NCBI GenBank assembly: GCA_016201275.1
Contig: JACQDB010000068.1
Span: forward strand, 1 to 47,683
Direction: 5' to 3'
From: Acidobacteriota bacterium
GTDB lineage: Bacteria; Acidobacteriota; Blastocatellia; UBA7656
Length of the DNA: 47,683 nt
The notes below the pieces were generated by a model. The model was not told where the DNA came from. It did no database searches and saw nothing but the letters and a program-made list of their open reading frames with translations. Both the position numbers and the translations under genes were made by a program. Of this stretch, positions 8,111 through 16,853 are shown in pieces. Position 1 is the first letter of the stretch; the number at the start of each line of letters is the position of its first letter.

Positions 8111-9112
8111 ATGATTGACCACGACCAGTTATTCAAAGAGCTAATCAAGACCTTCTTTGTCGAGTTCATTGAATTATTTTTTGGCGCGATGCGCGCTTAT
8201 TTCGATGAAGCTTCGATAGAGTTTCTTGATAAGCAATACTTCACCGATCTGGTCGAAGGCGAACGACGCGAATCGGACATCATAGCCAAAGCTCGGTTCT
8301 GCAATGAGGAAGCGTTTTTCATCATTGCGCTGGAAAATCAGGGCGACGTTGAAAACCTCAAGAAGTTTCAGCAGCGCGTGTTCTTTTACTTTTCCTATTT
8401 TCATCAAAGCACGCGATTGCCGGTGTATCCGATAGTGGTGTTTTATGGGAGCAAGCCGAAACAGGCGGTCAGCGGCACGTATGTGGTGGCGTTCCCGGAC
8501 TGGAAGGTGTTGGAGTTTAACTATCGCGTGGTGCAGTTGAATCGGATGAACTGGCGCGATTTCGTCAGGCGCAAAAATCCGGTGGCTGTGGCGCTGATGG
8601 CAAAGATGAACTTCAAACCGGAAGAGCGCCCCTTTGTGCAGATGCAGATCCTGCGTTTATTGACGACGTTGAAACTGGATGCGGCGCGAATGCACCTGAT
8701 CGCTGGGTTTGTTCATACGTACTTGAAACTCAACGCCGAAGAGCAAAAGATTTTTCAAAGAGAAGTTGCTAAACTGGAACCACGAAGGAGGAAAAAAATC
8801 ATGGAACTGACCACCAGTTGGAAAGAAGAAGGCATCCAGATCGGTATCCAGAAAGGGCTGAAAGAAGGGCTGAAAGAAGGTATCCAGAAAGGGATGGTGT
8901 TGGGCGAACAGCGAGGAGTTGAAAAGGGCTTGAAACAAGCAACTTTAACGACGACTTTACGATTGCTGAATCATCGGCTGAAACCGATTTCTCCTCGGCT
9001 GCAAAAACGCATTGAAAAATTATCGCTTGCCCAACTGGAAGAGCTGAGTGTGGCGCTTCTGGATTTTTCAAGTATCAAAGATTTGACGGCTTGGCTGAAT
9101 CGAACACCTTAA
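8111..9112 (+). CDS. Rpn/PD-(D/E)XK nuclease family protein with C-terminal DUF4351
   Basis: A 333-residue protein of the recombination-promoting nuclease / PDDEXK_2 group. The N-terminal nuclease core shows RRESDII (Asp56) and ALENQ (Glu75, Gln77), which match the D..(E/Q)xQ metal-binding pattern. A linker near 240-275 consists of KEG/QKG-type repeats (KGLKEGLKEGIQKG) of probable helical character. The last 50 residues (TLRLLNHRLKPISPRLQKRI then LSLAQLEELSVALLDF) match the DUF4351 tail common in cyanobacteria. Such genes are usually multicopy and behave like selfish or defence-linked elements. It lies between the fused beta-oxidation enzyme and its thiolase, in the same direction, which is an unusual place and suggests insertion into the operon. 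No good ribosome binding site precedes ATG 8111. Activity on DNA is inferred only. Confidence 0.85.
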   Translation: MIDHDQLFKELIKTFFVEFIELFFGAMRAYFDEASIEFLDKQYFTDLVEGERRESDIIAKARFCNEEAFFIIALENQGDVENLKKFQQRVFFYFSYFHQSTRLPVYPIVVFYGSKPKQAVSGTYVVAFPDWKVLEFNYRVVQLNRMNWRDFVRRKNPVAVALMAKMNFKPEERPFVQMQILRLLTTLKLDAARMHLIAGFVHTYLKLNAEEQKIFQREVAKLEPRRRKKIMELTTSWKEEGIQIGIQKGLKEGLKEGIQKGMVLGEQRGVEKGLKQATLTTTLRLLNHRLKPISPRLQKRIEKLSLAQLEELSVALLDFSSIKDLTAWLNRTP

Positions 9113-9164
9113 AAAAATCGGTTATTCGTGAGACTGAAAAAGCATTCTTGAAAGGATAAACATT

Positions 9165-10352
9165 ATGAGAGAAGCAGTGGTGGTGGACAGCGCACGAACG
9201 GCGCTTTGTAAATCGTTTCGCGGCTCGTTTAATTTGACGCGCCCCGAAGACCTGGCGGCGCACGCCCTCAACAGCGTGATGGCAAAGGTGCCGCAATTAT
9301 CAAAGGCAGAAGTCGAAGACATCATCATCGGGTGCGGTCAACCGCACGGCAAACAGGGCAACAACGTGGCTCGCGTGGCAACCCTGCTGGCCGATTTCCC
9401 AGTGTCAACGGCGGCCATTACCGTCAATCGTTTTTGCTCGTCGGGCTTGCAGGCCGTGGCCATGGCGGCGCATCAAATCATCGTCGAAGGCGCAGACGCG
9501 GCTATCGGCGGCGGGCTTGAAAGCATCACCATGATGAGCCGCGATTTCGACCCGCACGCCGGCGTGCAGGAAAAATATCCCGGCATCTACATGGTCATGG
9601 GCGATACTGCCGAAGTCGTCGCCAAACGCTACAACGTCAGCCGCCAGGCGCAGGACGAATACGCTTTGTTGAGCCAACAGCGCACCGCTCGCGCTCAGGC
9701 CGAAGGCTTCTTCAAAGATGAAATCGCGCCCATGAAAGTCACTCGCGGCATCGTGGATAAAAAGACCGGCGAGATTGCCGAACGCCAAGAGTTCGTCGCC
9801 GATAAAGACGAATGCAATCGCCCGGATACTACGCTGGAAGGCTTGCTGTCATTGAAGCCGCACTTTGACCCGAACAGCGGCAAAGGCACGGTGACGGCGG
9901 GCAACACTTCGCAATTGTCCGATGGCGCGTCGGCCACGCTGTTGATGTCTAGCGAACGCGCCGCCGCGTTGGGTATCAAACCCAAATTGATTTTCCGAGG
10001 CTTTGCGGTTGCCGGTTGCGAACCCGACGAAATGGGCATAGGCCCGATTTACGCTGTGCCGAAATTGTTAAAGCGCCACGGCCTGACGGTCAATGACATA
10101 GACCTTTGGGAATTGAACGAAGCCTTTGCCGTGCAGGTGGTTTATTGTGGCGATTACTTGGGGATTGACCCAGAGAAGTTGAACGTCAACGGTGGCTCTA
10201 TCGCCATAGGCCATCCGTTCGGCATGACCGGCTCGCGCATGGTTGGCACCATCGCCAACGAAATGCAGCGTCGCAAAGCCAAACTCGGCGTCGTTACCAT
10301 GTGCATAGGCGGCGGACAAGGCGCAGCAGGATTGTTTGAAGCCGTTCTTTAG
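9165..10352 (+). CDS. fadA: acetyl-CoA C-acyltransferase (thiolase)
   Basis: A 395-residue thiolase that cleaves 3-ketoacyl-CoA (or makes acetoacetyl-CoA). The nucleophile Cys91 is in FCSSGLQAV, the activating His350 in IAIGHPFG, and the second cysteine Cys380 in TMCIGGGQG. NEAFA precedes GGSIAIGHP. The spacing agrees with E. coli AtoB (88/348/378). ATG 9165 follows GAAAGGA. It is most likely the degradative partner of the fused enzyme, which ends 1.1 kb upstream, but an acetoacetyl-CoA thiolase is possible. The TAG stop codon overlaps by one base the first base of a 104-nt palindromic element (10352-10455), so the repeat has moved into or up to the very end of the gene. Confidence 0.93.
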   Translation: MREAVVVDSARTALCKSFRGSFNLTRPEDLAAHALNSVMAKVPQLSKAEVEDIIIGCGQPHGKQGNNVARVATLLADFPVSTAAITVNRFCSSGLQAVAMAAHQIIVEGADAAIGGGLESITMMSRDFDPHAGVQEKYPGIYMVMGDTAEVVAKRYNVSRQAQDEYALLSQQRTARAQAEGFFKDEIAPMKVTRGIVDKKTGEIAERQEFVADKDECNRPDTTLEGLLSLKPHFDPNSGKGTVTAGNTSQLSDGASATLLMSSERAAALGIKPKLIFRGFAVAGCEPDEMGIGPIYAVPKLLKRHGLTVNDIDLWELNEAFAVQVVYCGDYLGIDPEKLNVNGGSIAIGHPFGMTGSRMVGTIANEMQRRKAKLGVVTMCIGGGQGAAGLFEAVL

Positions 10353-10455
10353 GATTATGGATGAAATAAAGAGCAACCTTGTACGGGCGACCACCGCAGG
10401 GTCGCCCGGCATGGGAAAATCACTCAAGTCTTGCAGGTTATTTCATCCACCATCC
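10352..10455. repeat. about 104-nt palindromic element, family B copy 1
   Basis: Outer arms GGATTATGGATGAAATAA and the reverse complement of GGATGGTGGATGAAATAA enclose the core GTACGGGCGACC-accgca-GGGTCGCCC. The core recurs at 19690-19775, 26036-26141 and 47487-47551, and the outer part recurs at 26036-26141. A partial second core (CAATCACCGCAGGGTCGCCC) follows near 10466-10490. No coding capacity, so it is a MITE- or REP-like element. Confidence 0.8.
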
Positions 10456-10571
10456 TTCGAGGAGCAATCACCGCAGGGTCGCCCGTACATTCAGGTGCAA
10501 AACGCCATAACTCGTATCAACAGGAAGTCACAGGATGAAGTCACGGAGAGAAAAATCTTTCAGTGGCTTCA

Positions 10572-10600
10572 GCGAAACTTGAATCTTATTCAAGTTTCGC
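10572..10600. repeat. perfect 12-bp hairpin upstream of the amidohydrolase gene
   Basis: GCGAAACTTGAA (10572-10583) and its exact reverse complement (10589-10600) enclose TCTTA, 85 bases before the ATG. It could be a regulator site or a leader hairpin. There is no T-run, so a terminator is unlikely. The rest of 10491-10684 shows nothing else. Confidence 0.55.
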
Positions 10601-10684
10601 GTAACGTACCAATCGCCTTCTCCGTATGAGGCAGCGCAGCAACCTTCACCAATGAAGCAATCAATTTGAAAAGGAGTCATCTCT

Positions 10685-12202
10685 ATGTGGATTAGAAAAG
10701 GAGATCGAGACGCGAAGAAGGGCGTGATTTCACCCGTCCCTACGCAGATTGTCTCGAACGAGGAATTTATTCCAAGACCGCAAACCGAAAAACAGAAGAA
10801 GGTCGAACATCTCATCGGCGAAATGTCCGACGTGCGCGCCAAAAAACTCGGCCTGTCGCGGCGCGCCTTCATGTCAACTTCGATGGGCATGGCGACCTGC
10901 TTTCTGGCGATGAACAAAACTTATGGCAAAGCCTTTGACGTGGAGGAAGTCGAGACTTGGGAAGCCGATTCATTTGAAAAGAAATTTCCCAAGAGCGAAT
11001 ACTTCATCATAGACGTGCAATCGCACTTCACCAACGGCTATGCCTTGCGCTTCCGCGAAATGGAATTCGCCAAAAACATGGGCTTTCAAAATTTGAAAGA
11101 CGATAAAGAATCCTACAGCTTCCACAACTTCGTCAAAGAGATGTACTTCGACAGCGAAACCGCTATGTGCGTGATCTCCGGCGTGCCGAGTATGGAAAAG
11201 AACAAGGACGCCAGCGGCAAAGTGTTGGAAGGCGCGGCGCGTGATAAAGGCGTGTTGCCCAGTTGGTTGATGGCGCAGAGCAAAAAGAAAATCAATGAAC
11301 TGGCCGGGTCGCAACGCGCTTTGAGTCAAGGCAACCTTGCGCCCAATCATTATTGGGACAAGGTCAACAACCGGATGGACAAGGCCGCGACGCTCGAACA
11401 AATGGAGCGCGAAGTGAAGCAGTACGGCATAAATTCATGGAAGTGGTATTGCCACTACGATCCCGGTCAATCGGGCGGCGGCTTTCAACTTGATGATGAC
11501 AATGCCATGTGGTTTTATGATCAGTCGCGCAAACTCGGTTTGAAACTCATCAGCACACACAAAGGTTTTTCGTATCAATCGGCGAAACTCGGTCATCTGG
11601 CCAATCCGAAAGATGTAGAGAAAGCGGCGCTGCAAAATCTCGATTTCAATTTCGTGGTCTATCATTCGGCGCTCAAACACGGGCCGAACGAAGGGGCGAA
11701 CTGGTTGGACAAAGATCACAACAACTATGACCCAACGACTGGCGATTTCGAGTGGCACCGCATACTGATGGACATGAAGAAACGCAATCCCAAGATGAAC
11801 AATGTCTATTGCGAAATCGGCAGTTTCTTCAATGTTTTGATTATTGCCGACCCGGTGTTGGCGATGCACGGCATAGGCAAGAACGTCAAAACCTATGGCT
11901 CCGATCACGTCGTCTGGGGCACCGATTGTTTGTGGTGGGGATCGCCGCAATGGGCGATTGAAGCCTTCAAGCGTTTTCAGATCAGCGACGAGTTGTGCGA
12001 AAAATTTGGTTATAAAAAACTCACCACCAAAGACAAAGCCAACATCTTCGGCTTGAACGCCGCACGGCTTTACAACGTAGATGTGAAAGCAAAACGCAAG
12101 GCCTTGCCGGGCGACACGCTGGAAAAATTGAAGGCCGAATACCTCGAGCGCGGCGGCCAACGCAGCAACGCCGCTTACGGCTGGGTGCGCGCCGACGATT
12201 AA
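10685..12202 (+). CDS. amidohydrolase-family metal-dependent hydrolase with a twin-arginine segment
   Basis: A 505-residue protein of the amidohydrolase (TIM-barrel, PF04909-type) family. [20 protein letters not shown] (residues 57-76) looks like a Tat signal, but it follows a 56-residue polar stretch containing [23 protein letters not shown] 10685 is backed by AAGGAG eight bases upstream. A start at Met47 would give a normal Tat N-region. The usual HxH of the barrel is Gln112-Ser-His114 (IIDVQSHF). Later ligand candidates are His292 (THKGF), His327 (VVYHSA) and Asp414 (WGTDCLWW). The reaction could be hydrolysis or decarboxylation, since the family includes decarboxylases. The next gene, 84 bases on, encodes a hexaheme cytochrome c, which suggests a shared extracytoplasmic role. 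The substrate is unknown. Confidence 0.85.
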   Translation: MWIRKGDRDAKKGVISPVPTQIVSNEEFIPRPQTEKQKKVEHLIGEMSDVRAKKLGLSRRAFMSTSMGMATCFLAMNKTYGKAFDVEEVETWEADSFEKKFPKSEYFIIDVQSHFTNGYALRFREMEFAKNMGFQNLKDDKESYSFHNFVKEMYFDSETAMCVISGVPSMEKNKDASGKVLEGAARDKGVLPSWLMAQSKKKINELAGSQRALSQGNLAPNHYWDKVNNRMDKAATLEQMEREVKQYGINSWKWYCHYDPGQSGGGFQLDDDNAMWFYDQSRKLGLKLISTHKGFSYQSAKLGHLANPKDVEKAALQNLDFNFVVYHSALKHGPNEGANWLDKDHNNYDPTTGDFEWHRILMDMKKRNPKMNNVYCEIGSFFNVLIIADPVLAMHGIGKNVKTYGSDHVVWGTDCLWWGSPQWAIEAFKRFQISDELCEKFGYKKLTTKDKANIFGLNAARLYNVDVKAKRKALPGDTLEKLKAEYLERGGQRSNAAYGWVRADD

Positions 12203-12206
12203 TCGT

Positions 12207-12241
12207 GAGAAAGGGAGATGGGGAGAAAGGGAGAAGGGGAG
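12207..12241. repeat. purine 8-nt tandem repeat (GAGA..GG), left arm
   Basis: Four octamers and a partial one: GAGAAAGG, GAGATGGG, GAGAAAGG, GAGAAGGG, GAG. They start five bases after the amidohydrolase stop. The sequence is the complement of the pyrimidine octamers at 12347-12438, so the two tracts can pair across about 110 bases. Confidence 0.8.
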
Positions 12242-12286
12242 CGCCCAGACTCTTTGCCAGAATTTTTGCAGGTGTAATCAACGACT

Positions 12287-13480
12287 ATGGCGGTTAAAAA
12301 TATTTTCAAACAGAATCGTTCAGATGTTGATAAGCGAATCGGGAAATCTCCCCGTCTCCCTCACTCCCCATCTCCCCATCTCCCCGTCTCCCTCACTCCT
12401 CATCTCCCCGTCTCCCTCACTCCTCATCTCCCTTTCTCGACTGATCGCCTACGCGCCATCGTTCTCTGTGCGGCGGTTTTGCTTTTTACGTTTTTCGCGG
12501 TGAGCCGCATGGCTAGGGCGCAGCAAACGACATCATCGCCTACCGCAACGCCAGCGCCGCAACTCAATCCTGCCGCCTGGGGCAGCAATCACGCGGGCAA
12601 AGAGGTTCCCGAATTCGTCACTAGCGGCGAATGCTTGTTCTGTCATCGCAACGATGTCGGCACTACTTGGGGGAAGAATGCTCACGGCTTGACCATTGTG
12701 CAACGCGAAGACGCGCCGCAATTCAAAGAGATTCTACAAGGGCAATCGAAACTTGCGGCAACAGGCAAAGAGGTAGAATTTTTTTTCGGCAGTCGCCATC
12801 GCCTGCGCTTTTTGAAAAAGATCGGTTACGGCAAGTTCGCTCTTTTGAACGCGCAGGCAACGCTGGCGACGAACGCGAAAATCACTGGCTGGTTGAATGC
12901 CGACAATCCGACTTGGGACAAAGAGAAATTTGCTAATAGCTGTGCGGGTTGTCACACCACGGGCGTGGATGCCAAAACCAAAGCGTTCAGTTCATTCGGC
13001 CATGATTGTTATGCCTGTCACGGCGTCGTGGATTTGGAACACACCAACGATACGTCTTTGATTTGGCTTTCCAAAAAACGCAAGAGCGATGCGCTGGCGG
13101 TGACTTCGATTTGCGCGTCTTGTCATTTGCGCGAAGGGAAGTCGAAATCAACCGGCCTGCCGTACCCAAATAATTTTGTCGCCGGTGACAATCTGTTTCA
13201 AGATTTTCAAGTGGATTTTTCCCAAGCCGATAATGAATCTTTGAACCCCGGTGATCGTCACGTTTATCGCAATGTCCGTGACGTAGTGATGAATGGCAAG
13301 CAAGTGACTTGTTTGAATTGCCACGTCGTTCATGCCAATTCGAGTTCTAAACATCGGCTGACCGTGAAGACGCAAATCTGTAGCGATTGTCACGACACCG
13401 AAAAAAATATTTATAAACCCGCAACGCCTTACACCGTCAAAAGCGCGCTGTGCGAATACGACTCGGTAAAGATGAATTGA
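12287..13480 (+). CDS. hexaheme c-type cytochrome
   Basis: A 397-residue exported cytochrome with six CxxCH heme sites: CLFCH (116-120), CAGCH (219-223), CYACH (241-245), CASCH (276-280), CLNCH (342-346) and CSDCH (365-369). Residues about 57-77 (AIVLCAAVLLFTFFAV) form a signal or membrane anchor, so the hemes face the periplasm. The 50 residues before it are abnormal. They are translated from an 8-nt minisatellite and read as repeats of PHLPVSLT. No alternative start would keep the signal segment, so this extension is probably real protein or is trimmed. AGG of GCAGGTG upstream of ATG 12287 is only a weak ribosome binding site. It is paired with the exported amidohydrolase gene just upstream. 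Multiheme proteins of this kind carry electrons. The partner reaction is not visible. Confidence 0.9.
   Translation: MAVKNIFKQNRSDVDKRIGKSPRLPHSPSPHLPVSLTPHLPVSLTPHLPFSTDRLRAIVLCAAVLLFTFFAVSRMARAQQTTSSPTATPAPQLNPAAWGSNHAGKEVPEFVTSGECLFCHRNDVGTTWGKNAHGLTIVQREDAPQFKEILQGQSKLAATGKEVEFFFGSRHRLRFLKKIGYGKFALLNAQATLATNAKITGWLNADNPTWDKEKFANSCAGCHTTGVDAKTKAFSSFGHDCYACHGVVDLEHTNDTSLIWLSKKRKSDALAVTSICASCHLREGKSKSTGLPYPNNFVAGDNLFQDFQVDFSQADNESLNPGDRHVYRNVRDVVMNGKQVTCLNCHVVHANSSSKHRLTVKTQICSDCHDTEKNIYKPATPYTVKSALCEYDSVKMN
12347..12438. repeat. pyrimidine 8-nt tandem repeat inside the cytochrome N-terminus, right arm
   Basis: Eleven octamers plus four bases of the type TCTCCCCG, TCTCCCTC, ACTCCTCA. A 24-nt higher-order period (three octamers) keeps the reading frame and encodes LPVSLTPH twice. 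It is complementary to the purine octamers at 12207-12241, and ATCTCCCTTTCTC at its end exactly matches GAGAAAGGGAGAT at the start of the left arm. Confidence 0.85.
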
Positions 13481-13496
13481 TACCGAAGGCCAGCGG

Positions 13497-13844
13497 TTAT
13501 TCGGCGGCGGCGGTCTCTCGCGTTTGCGCCTTGACGCGCTGGCGGTATGCGATAGCCTGTTCGAGAACCTTGCGGTATTCGTCAATCTCTACGTCCCGAA
13601 AACAGCAGACCAACAGCAGATTGCCTTCGGCGGTGAAATTGTCATCCCATTGCATGACCTCTTCATCCGACCAGTCCGTTGCATACTGCTGGATTTTTTC
13701 ATCGGGCATCAAATCGAAATAGGTTCGTAGATTGATAATCGTGTCGTCAATCGGTTCGTTGGAAGGTTCCTGCTCGAAAAAATATTTTCTTTCCATATAG
13801 CGGCCTTGTGATAAATAAAATCGTAGGAGTTGAAAATTATCCAT
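13497..13844 (-). CDS. small acidic protein of unknown function
   Basis: A 115-residue protein on the minus strand, facing its + strand neighbours. The sequence is protein-like and acidic (FDLMPDEKIQQYATDWSDEE, then WDDNFTAEGNLLLVCCFRD) with a helical C-terminus (EYRKVLEQAIAYRQRVK). No signal peptide, membrane segment or known motif was recognised. ATG 13844 has no strong ribosome binding site. An internal ATG (MERKYFFEQE, residue 17) is an alternative start. It stands alone between the cytochrome and the TPR gene. Frames on the opposite strand here look random in comparison. Function unknown; it could be an immunity-type or regulatory small protein, but nothing supports that directly. Confidence 0.65.
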   Translation of the reverse strand: MDNFQLLRFYLSQGRYMERKYFFEQEPSNEPIDDTIINLRTYFDLMPDEKIQQYATDWSDEEVMQWDDNFTAEGNLLLVCCFRDVEIDEYRKVLEQAIAYRQRVKAQTRETAAAE

Positions 13845-13894
13845 AAACCAGTGAAAATCTCAAGCACCGGGCCTTCTCAAACAGGAGATGTCGA

Positions 13895-15934
13895 ATGAAA
13901 TTTTTAAAGCCTAGTTTTGTCAAAATTTTGCAATTCAATTTAATCAACCTCGTTTGCCTGGTACTTTGCCTGTCCTTGGTTAACCAATCGCGGCAAATCG
14001 TTTCAGCGAATCAATTGTCAAGTAAACCGCGAACCGTAAGCATTCCGCAAGCCGTTGATGAGTATCCATTCGATTGTGTCTTATCCCTGCGTGACCAGAA
14101 AAATAGCGAAGTGTCGCACCTGCCATTCAACCCTTCAGCAAATATGTTTTCCGATGAGATCGAGCTTGCAGCCATGTATGCTGTAGTAGGACAGCAGAGC
14201 AAAGCGCTGGAGATCTTAGCGCAAGCAGAAAAATCCCTGACCCAGAGCAATGATATTTATCTGTGTCTAACCTTAGTGAGCGCGGAACAATATGACAGAG
14301 CTATAGAACTTCTAACCAAAATTGAGAAGCTGGAAGATCGGGTAGAGACATCGGTGCGTATCACGAAGGCGCTTGCCGAACATAAACAAAACGAAAAAGC
14401 AGCAGGGTTATTGTCTCAAGTGATTGCAAATTTTAAGCCTGTTGCGAGTAAGGCATTTATTTTATCTAACATAGCTGTTACGTATGCGAAGATAGGGCAA
14501 TTTGAGAAGGCTTTAGAATTTGCCCGAAGAATAGAGAATAGATGGGCGCACGTTAAAACCGAAGCATTCAGTGAGATTGCCAATGAATACGCGAAAAATG
14601 GCAATAAAAGTGAGGCTTCTGCGATTCTCAAGCAAGCGCTTGACGCAGCAAGAATTGTCGGTAATGACGAAGTAAACTTGTTATTCAAAGCAGAAAACTT
14701 TGCCCAGATTGCGGCGGTTTATGTGAACAATGAGCAAAAAGCTGAAGCTTTAAAGGTATTGTCAGAAGGATTGGGGATTGCAAAAAAAACCGAAACTCAA
14801 AGTTTACCTTTGGAGAAACTTGCTGTCGTTTACGCGCAGGCGAAAGAGTATGACACCGCTCTCAATATCGCCAAATCAATAGACTATAAACCATCGGAGT
14901 TAGATGTTTATTTGGAAACCGCAAAGGAGATGCTCAAAGACGGTCAGTCGGCAAACGCTCTACCGATACTTGACCAAGCCTTTGAAGGAACTCGAAAACT
15001 CAAACGCGAAAACGATACCTTCAAAATTATCCGCTTGGCAGAAATCGCTATCGTCTATGCCAATGCCAACCAGACAGCCAGGGCTTATGATGCTCTGCAT
15101 TTTGCTTTGCAGACCATCCGATTGGAATACTCGTCCACACAGATCGGCCATCTAATTGAAACGGCAAAGGGGTTCTACAAAGCAAATCTGAAGATTGATG
15201 CCGAATCAAAAGAGCAGTTACGAAAAATCTGCGCTAAAGAGCCAATCCCGCCAACCTCTTATGAATTGGAAAAACGTCGTAAATGCGAAGCCGTCGCCGA
15301 CCACTTTATTCAACGATGGCACGAAACGCTCGACCTGAATGTGTTGTTCGATGAAATGTATATTGCCAATCCGCAACAGCGAAAGCGCAACGTAGCGATG
15401 TTTTATGGGGTCTATAAGTTTCTCGTTGGCTCGGCGGGGCCAGCAGTCGAACCAGGATTTAATGATGAGATTTTTCAAGCCGGTTTTTTTGCGTTCTGGA
15501 ATGAAGTTTACTTGAGTGATGAAGGGCAATTAGCCATTCCGAATGACCAAGAATTTGATCGGCATACACAATTACCCCCTGACGTTTTAAAAGAGGAAGA
15601 AGCCCTGAAAACAACTGCCTTGAATGACAAAGAAATGTCTGTGAAATCGGTGCAAAAATTCATAGAGGTTACCAACCTGAAGCTGGCTTTTTTGAGAAAG
15701 CAATTTCCTCGTGAAGTGTTTGAATCGGCAACCTATCGAGCAAGTCTGCAACAAAGATATGAAGAACAGAAGAAAAACGAGTTTGAAAAAGAGTTTCAGA
15801 TTATTCAGGGGTTCTCAGATTTTGGAGTAAAGGATGAGGTAGAAGTGTATCACCTGAAGCGCGGCGTTTTTGATTTTTACTTTATTGAAGAAGCCGGTAA
15901 ACTCAAAGTCCTTACATTAGGCTTTGAATTGTAA
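13895..15934 (+). CDS. exported TPR-like repeat protein
   Basis: A 679-residue protein with an N-terminal signal segment (ILQFNLINLVCLVLCLSLV, about residues 11-29). Residues about 85-425 contain many degenerate 34-residue helical repeats of TPR type, e.g. AVTYAKIGQFEKALEFARRI and AVVYAQAKEYDTALNIAKSI. These form binding scaffolds, so it probably mediates protein contacts in the periplasm or outer layer. The C-terminal 250 residues (from about ERRKCEAVADHFIQRW-like text) are non-repetitive, with no known domain recognised. AGGAG twelve bases before ATG 13895 supports the start. The gene is visibly richer in A and T than its neighbours, and its codons differ (many AAA, GAA, TTA), a possible sign of transfer. 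It is followed by an esterase gene in the same direction. Confidence 0.85.
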   Translation: MKFLKPSFVKILQFNLINLVCLVLCLSLVNQSRQIVSANQLSSKPRTVSIPQAVDEYPFDCVLSLRDQKNSEVSHLPFNPSANMFSDEIELAAMYAVVGQQSKALEILAQAEKSLTQSNDIYLCLTLVSAEQYDRAIELLTKIEKLEDRVETSVRITKALAEHKQNEKAAGLLSQVIANFKPVASKAFILSNIAVTYAKIGQFEKALEFARRIENRWAHVKTEAFSEIANEYAKNGNKSEASAILKQALDAARIVGNDEVNLLFKAENFAQIAAVYVNNEQKAEALKVLSEGLGIAKKTETQSLPLEKLAVVYAQAKEYDTALNIAKSIDYKPSELDVYLETAKEMLKDGQSANALPILDQAFEGTRKLKRENDTFKIIRLAEIAIVYANANQTARAYDALHFALQTIRLEYSSTQIGHLIETAKGFYKANLKIDAESKEQLRKICAKEPIPPTSYELEKRRKCEAVADHFIQRWHETLDLNVLFDEMYIANPQQRKRNVAMFYGVYKFLVGSAGPAVEPGFNDEIFQAGFFAFWNEVYLSDEGQLAIPNDQEFDRHTQLPPDVLKEEEALKTTALNDKEMSVKSVQKFIEVTNLKLAFLRKQFPREVFESATYRASLQQRYEEQKKNEFEKEFQIIQGFSDFGVKDEVEVYHLKRGVFDFYFIEEAGKLKVLTLGFEL

Positions 15935-15962
15935 CAACGCTAACGAAACAGGAGAACCGACA

Positions 15963-16847
15963 ATGGCAAGTCCGGATATTCAAACCGTGCGCGAGTTGTT
16001 GGCGAGCCGGCCACAAAGCGAAGAACTATCCATCGAAGAGACGCGCCTTTCTTTCGATCAACTGGGACAAAGTTTCCCTATGCCCGATGGCGTTTCGGTC
16101 TCTTCAGCAGCGGTGAGTGGCATCAATGCCGAATGGGTACGTGCCGCCAATGCCCGTGATGATGTGGTTATTTTATATCTTCATGGCGGCGGCTATATCG
16201 TCGGCTCGCTGGTCTCGCATCGGCATCTTTCGGCGGCGCTCAGTCAAGCCTCCGGCGCATCTGTGTTGGCTTTGGATTATCGGTTAGCTCCCGAAAACCC
16301 TTTTCCTGCGGCGGTCGAAGATGCCATAGCTGCTTATCAATGGCTGTTGCAGCAGCATAAAAAACCTAGTCAAATCGCCCTCGCCGGAGATTCGGCGGGC
16401 GGCGGTTTGACGCTTGCTACCCTCGTAGCCTTGCGCGATCAAGGTATCGCTTTACCGGCTTGCGGCGTCTGTCTTTCGCCTTGGGTTGATTTGACGAATT
16501 CATCGGAGAGCTATCAAACGGTTGCCGACCCGATGTTGCGAAAGGAAGGTTTGGACGAAATGGCGAAGGCGTATTTGCAGGGAGAGGACTTGCGGACGCC
16601 GCTGGCGTCGCCGCTCTATGCGGATTTACAGGGCTTGCCGCCGCTGCTCGTGCAGATCGGCACGGCGGATTTGTTATACGCCGAAGCGCTCGACCTGAAA
16701 GCGCGAGCCACTGCCGCAGGGGTGCAGGTTGAACTGGAAGTTTGGGACGAGATGATTCACGTCTGGCATCTCTTTTATCCGATGTTGCAGGAAGGTCGAG
16801 AGGCGATCACCAAAATCGGCGCATATGTGAAAGCACAAACCGCCTGA
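15963..16847 (+). CDS. alpha/beta hydrolase, hormone-sensitive-lipase type esterase
   Basis: A 294-residue serine hydrolase of the HSL (alpha/beta hydrolase 3) family, which splits short- to medium-chain esters. HGGGY (74-78) is the HSL oxyanion-hole signature. The nucleophile is Ser144 in AGDSAGGG. The acid is Asp236 in IGTADLLYAEA and the base His266 in EMIHVWH. The full catalytic triad is present and the length is normal. ATG 15963 has AGGAG eight bases upstream. A more upstream ATG at 15924 would overlap the TPR gene end and is less likely. No signal peptide is seen, so it is probably cytoplasmic. It converges on the minus-strand acyl-CoA cluster that ends at 16854, six bases away. Confidence 0.9.
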   Translation: MASPDIQTVRELLASRPQSEELSIEETRLSFDQLGQSFPMPDGVSVSSAAVSGINAEWVRAANARDDVVILYLHGGGYIVGSLVSHRHLSAALSQASGASVLALDYRLAPENPFPAAVEDAIAAYQWLLQQHKKPSQIALAGDSAGGGLTLATLVALRDQGIALPACGVCLSPWVDLTNSSESYQTVADPMLRKEGLDEMAKAYLQGEDLRTPLASPLYADLQGLPPLLVQIGTADLLYAEALDLKARATAAGVQVELEVWDEMIHVWHLFYPMLQEGREAITKIGAYVKAQTA

Positions 16848-16853
16848 CAGCGC

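Noticed and set aside
13450-13722. + strand frames opposite the acidic protein gene
   Set aside because: Composition looks random, while the minus-strand frame is protein-like.
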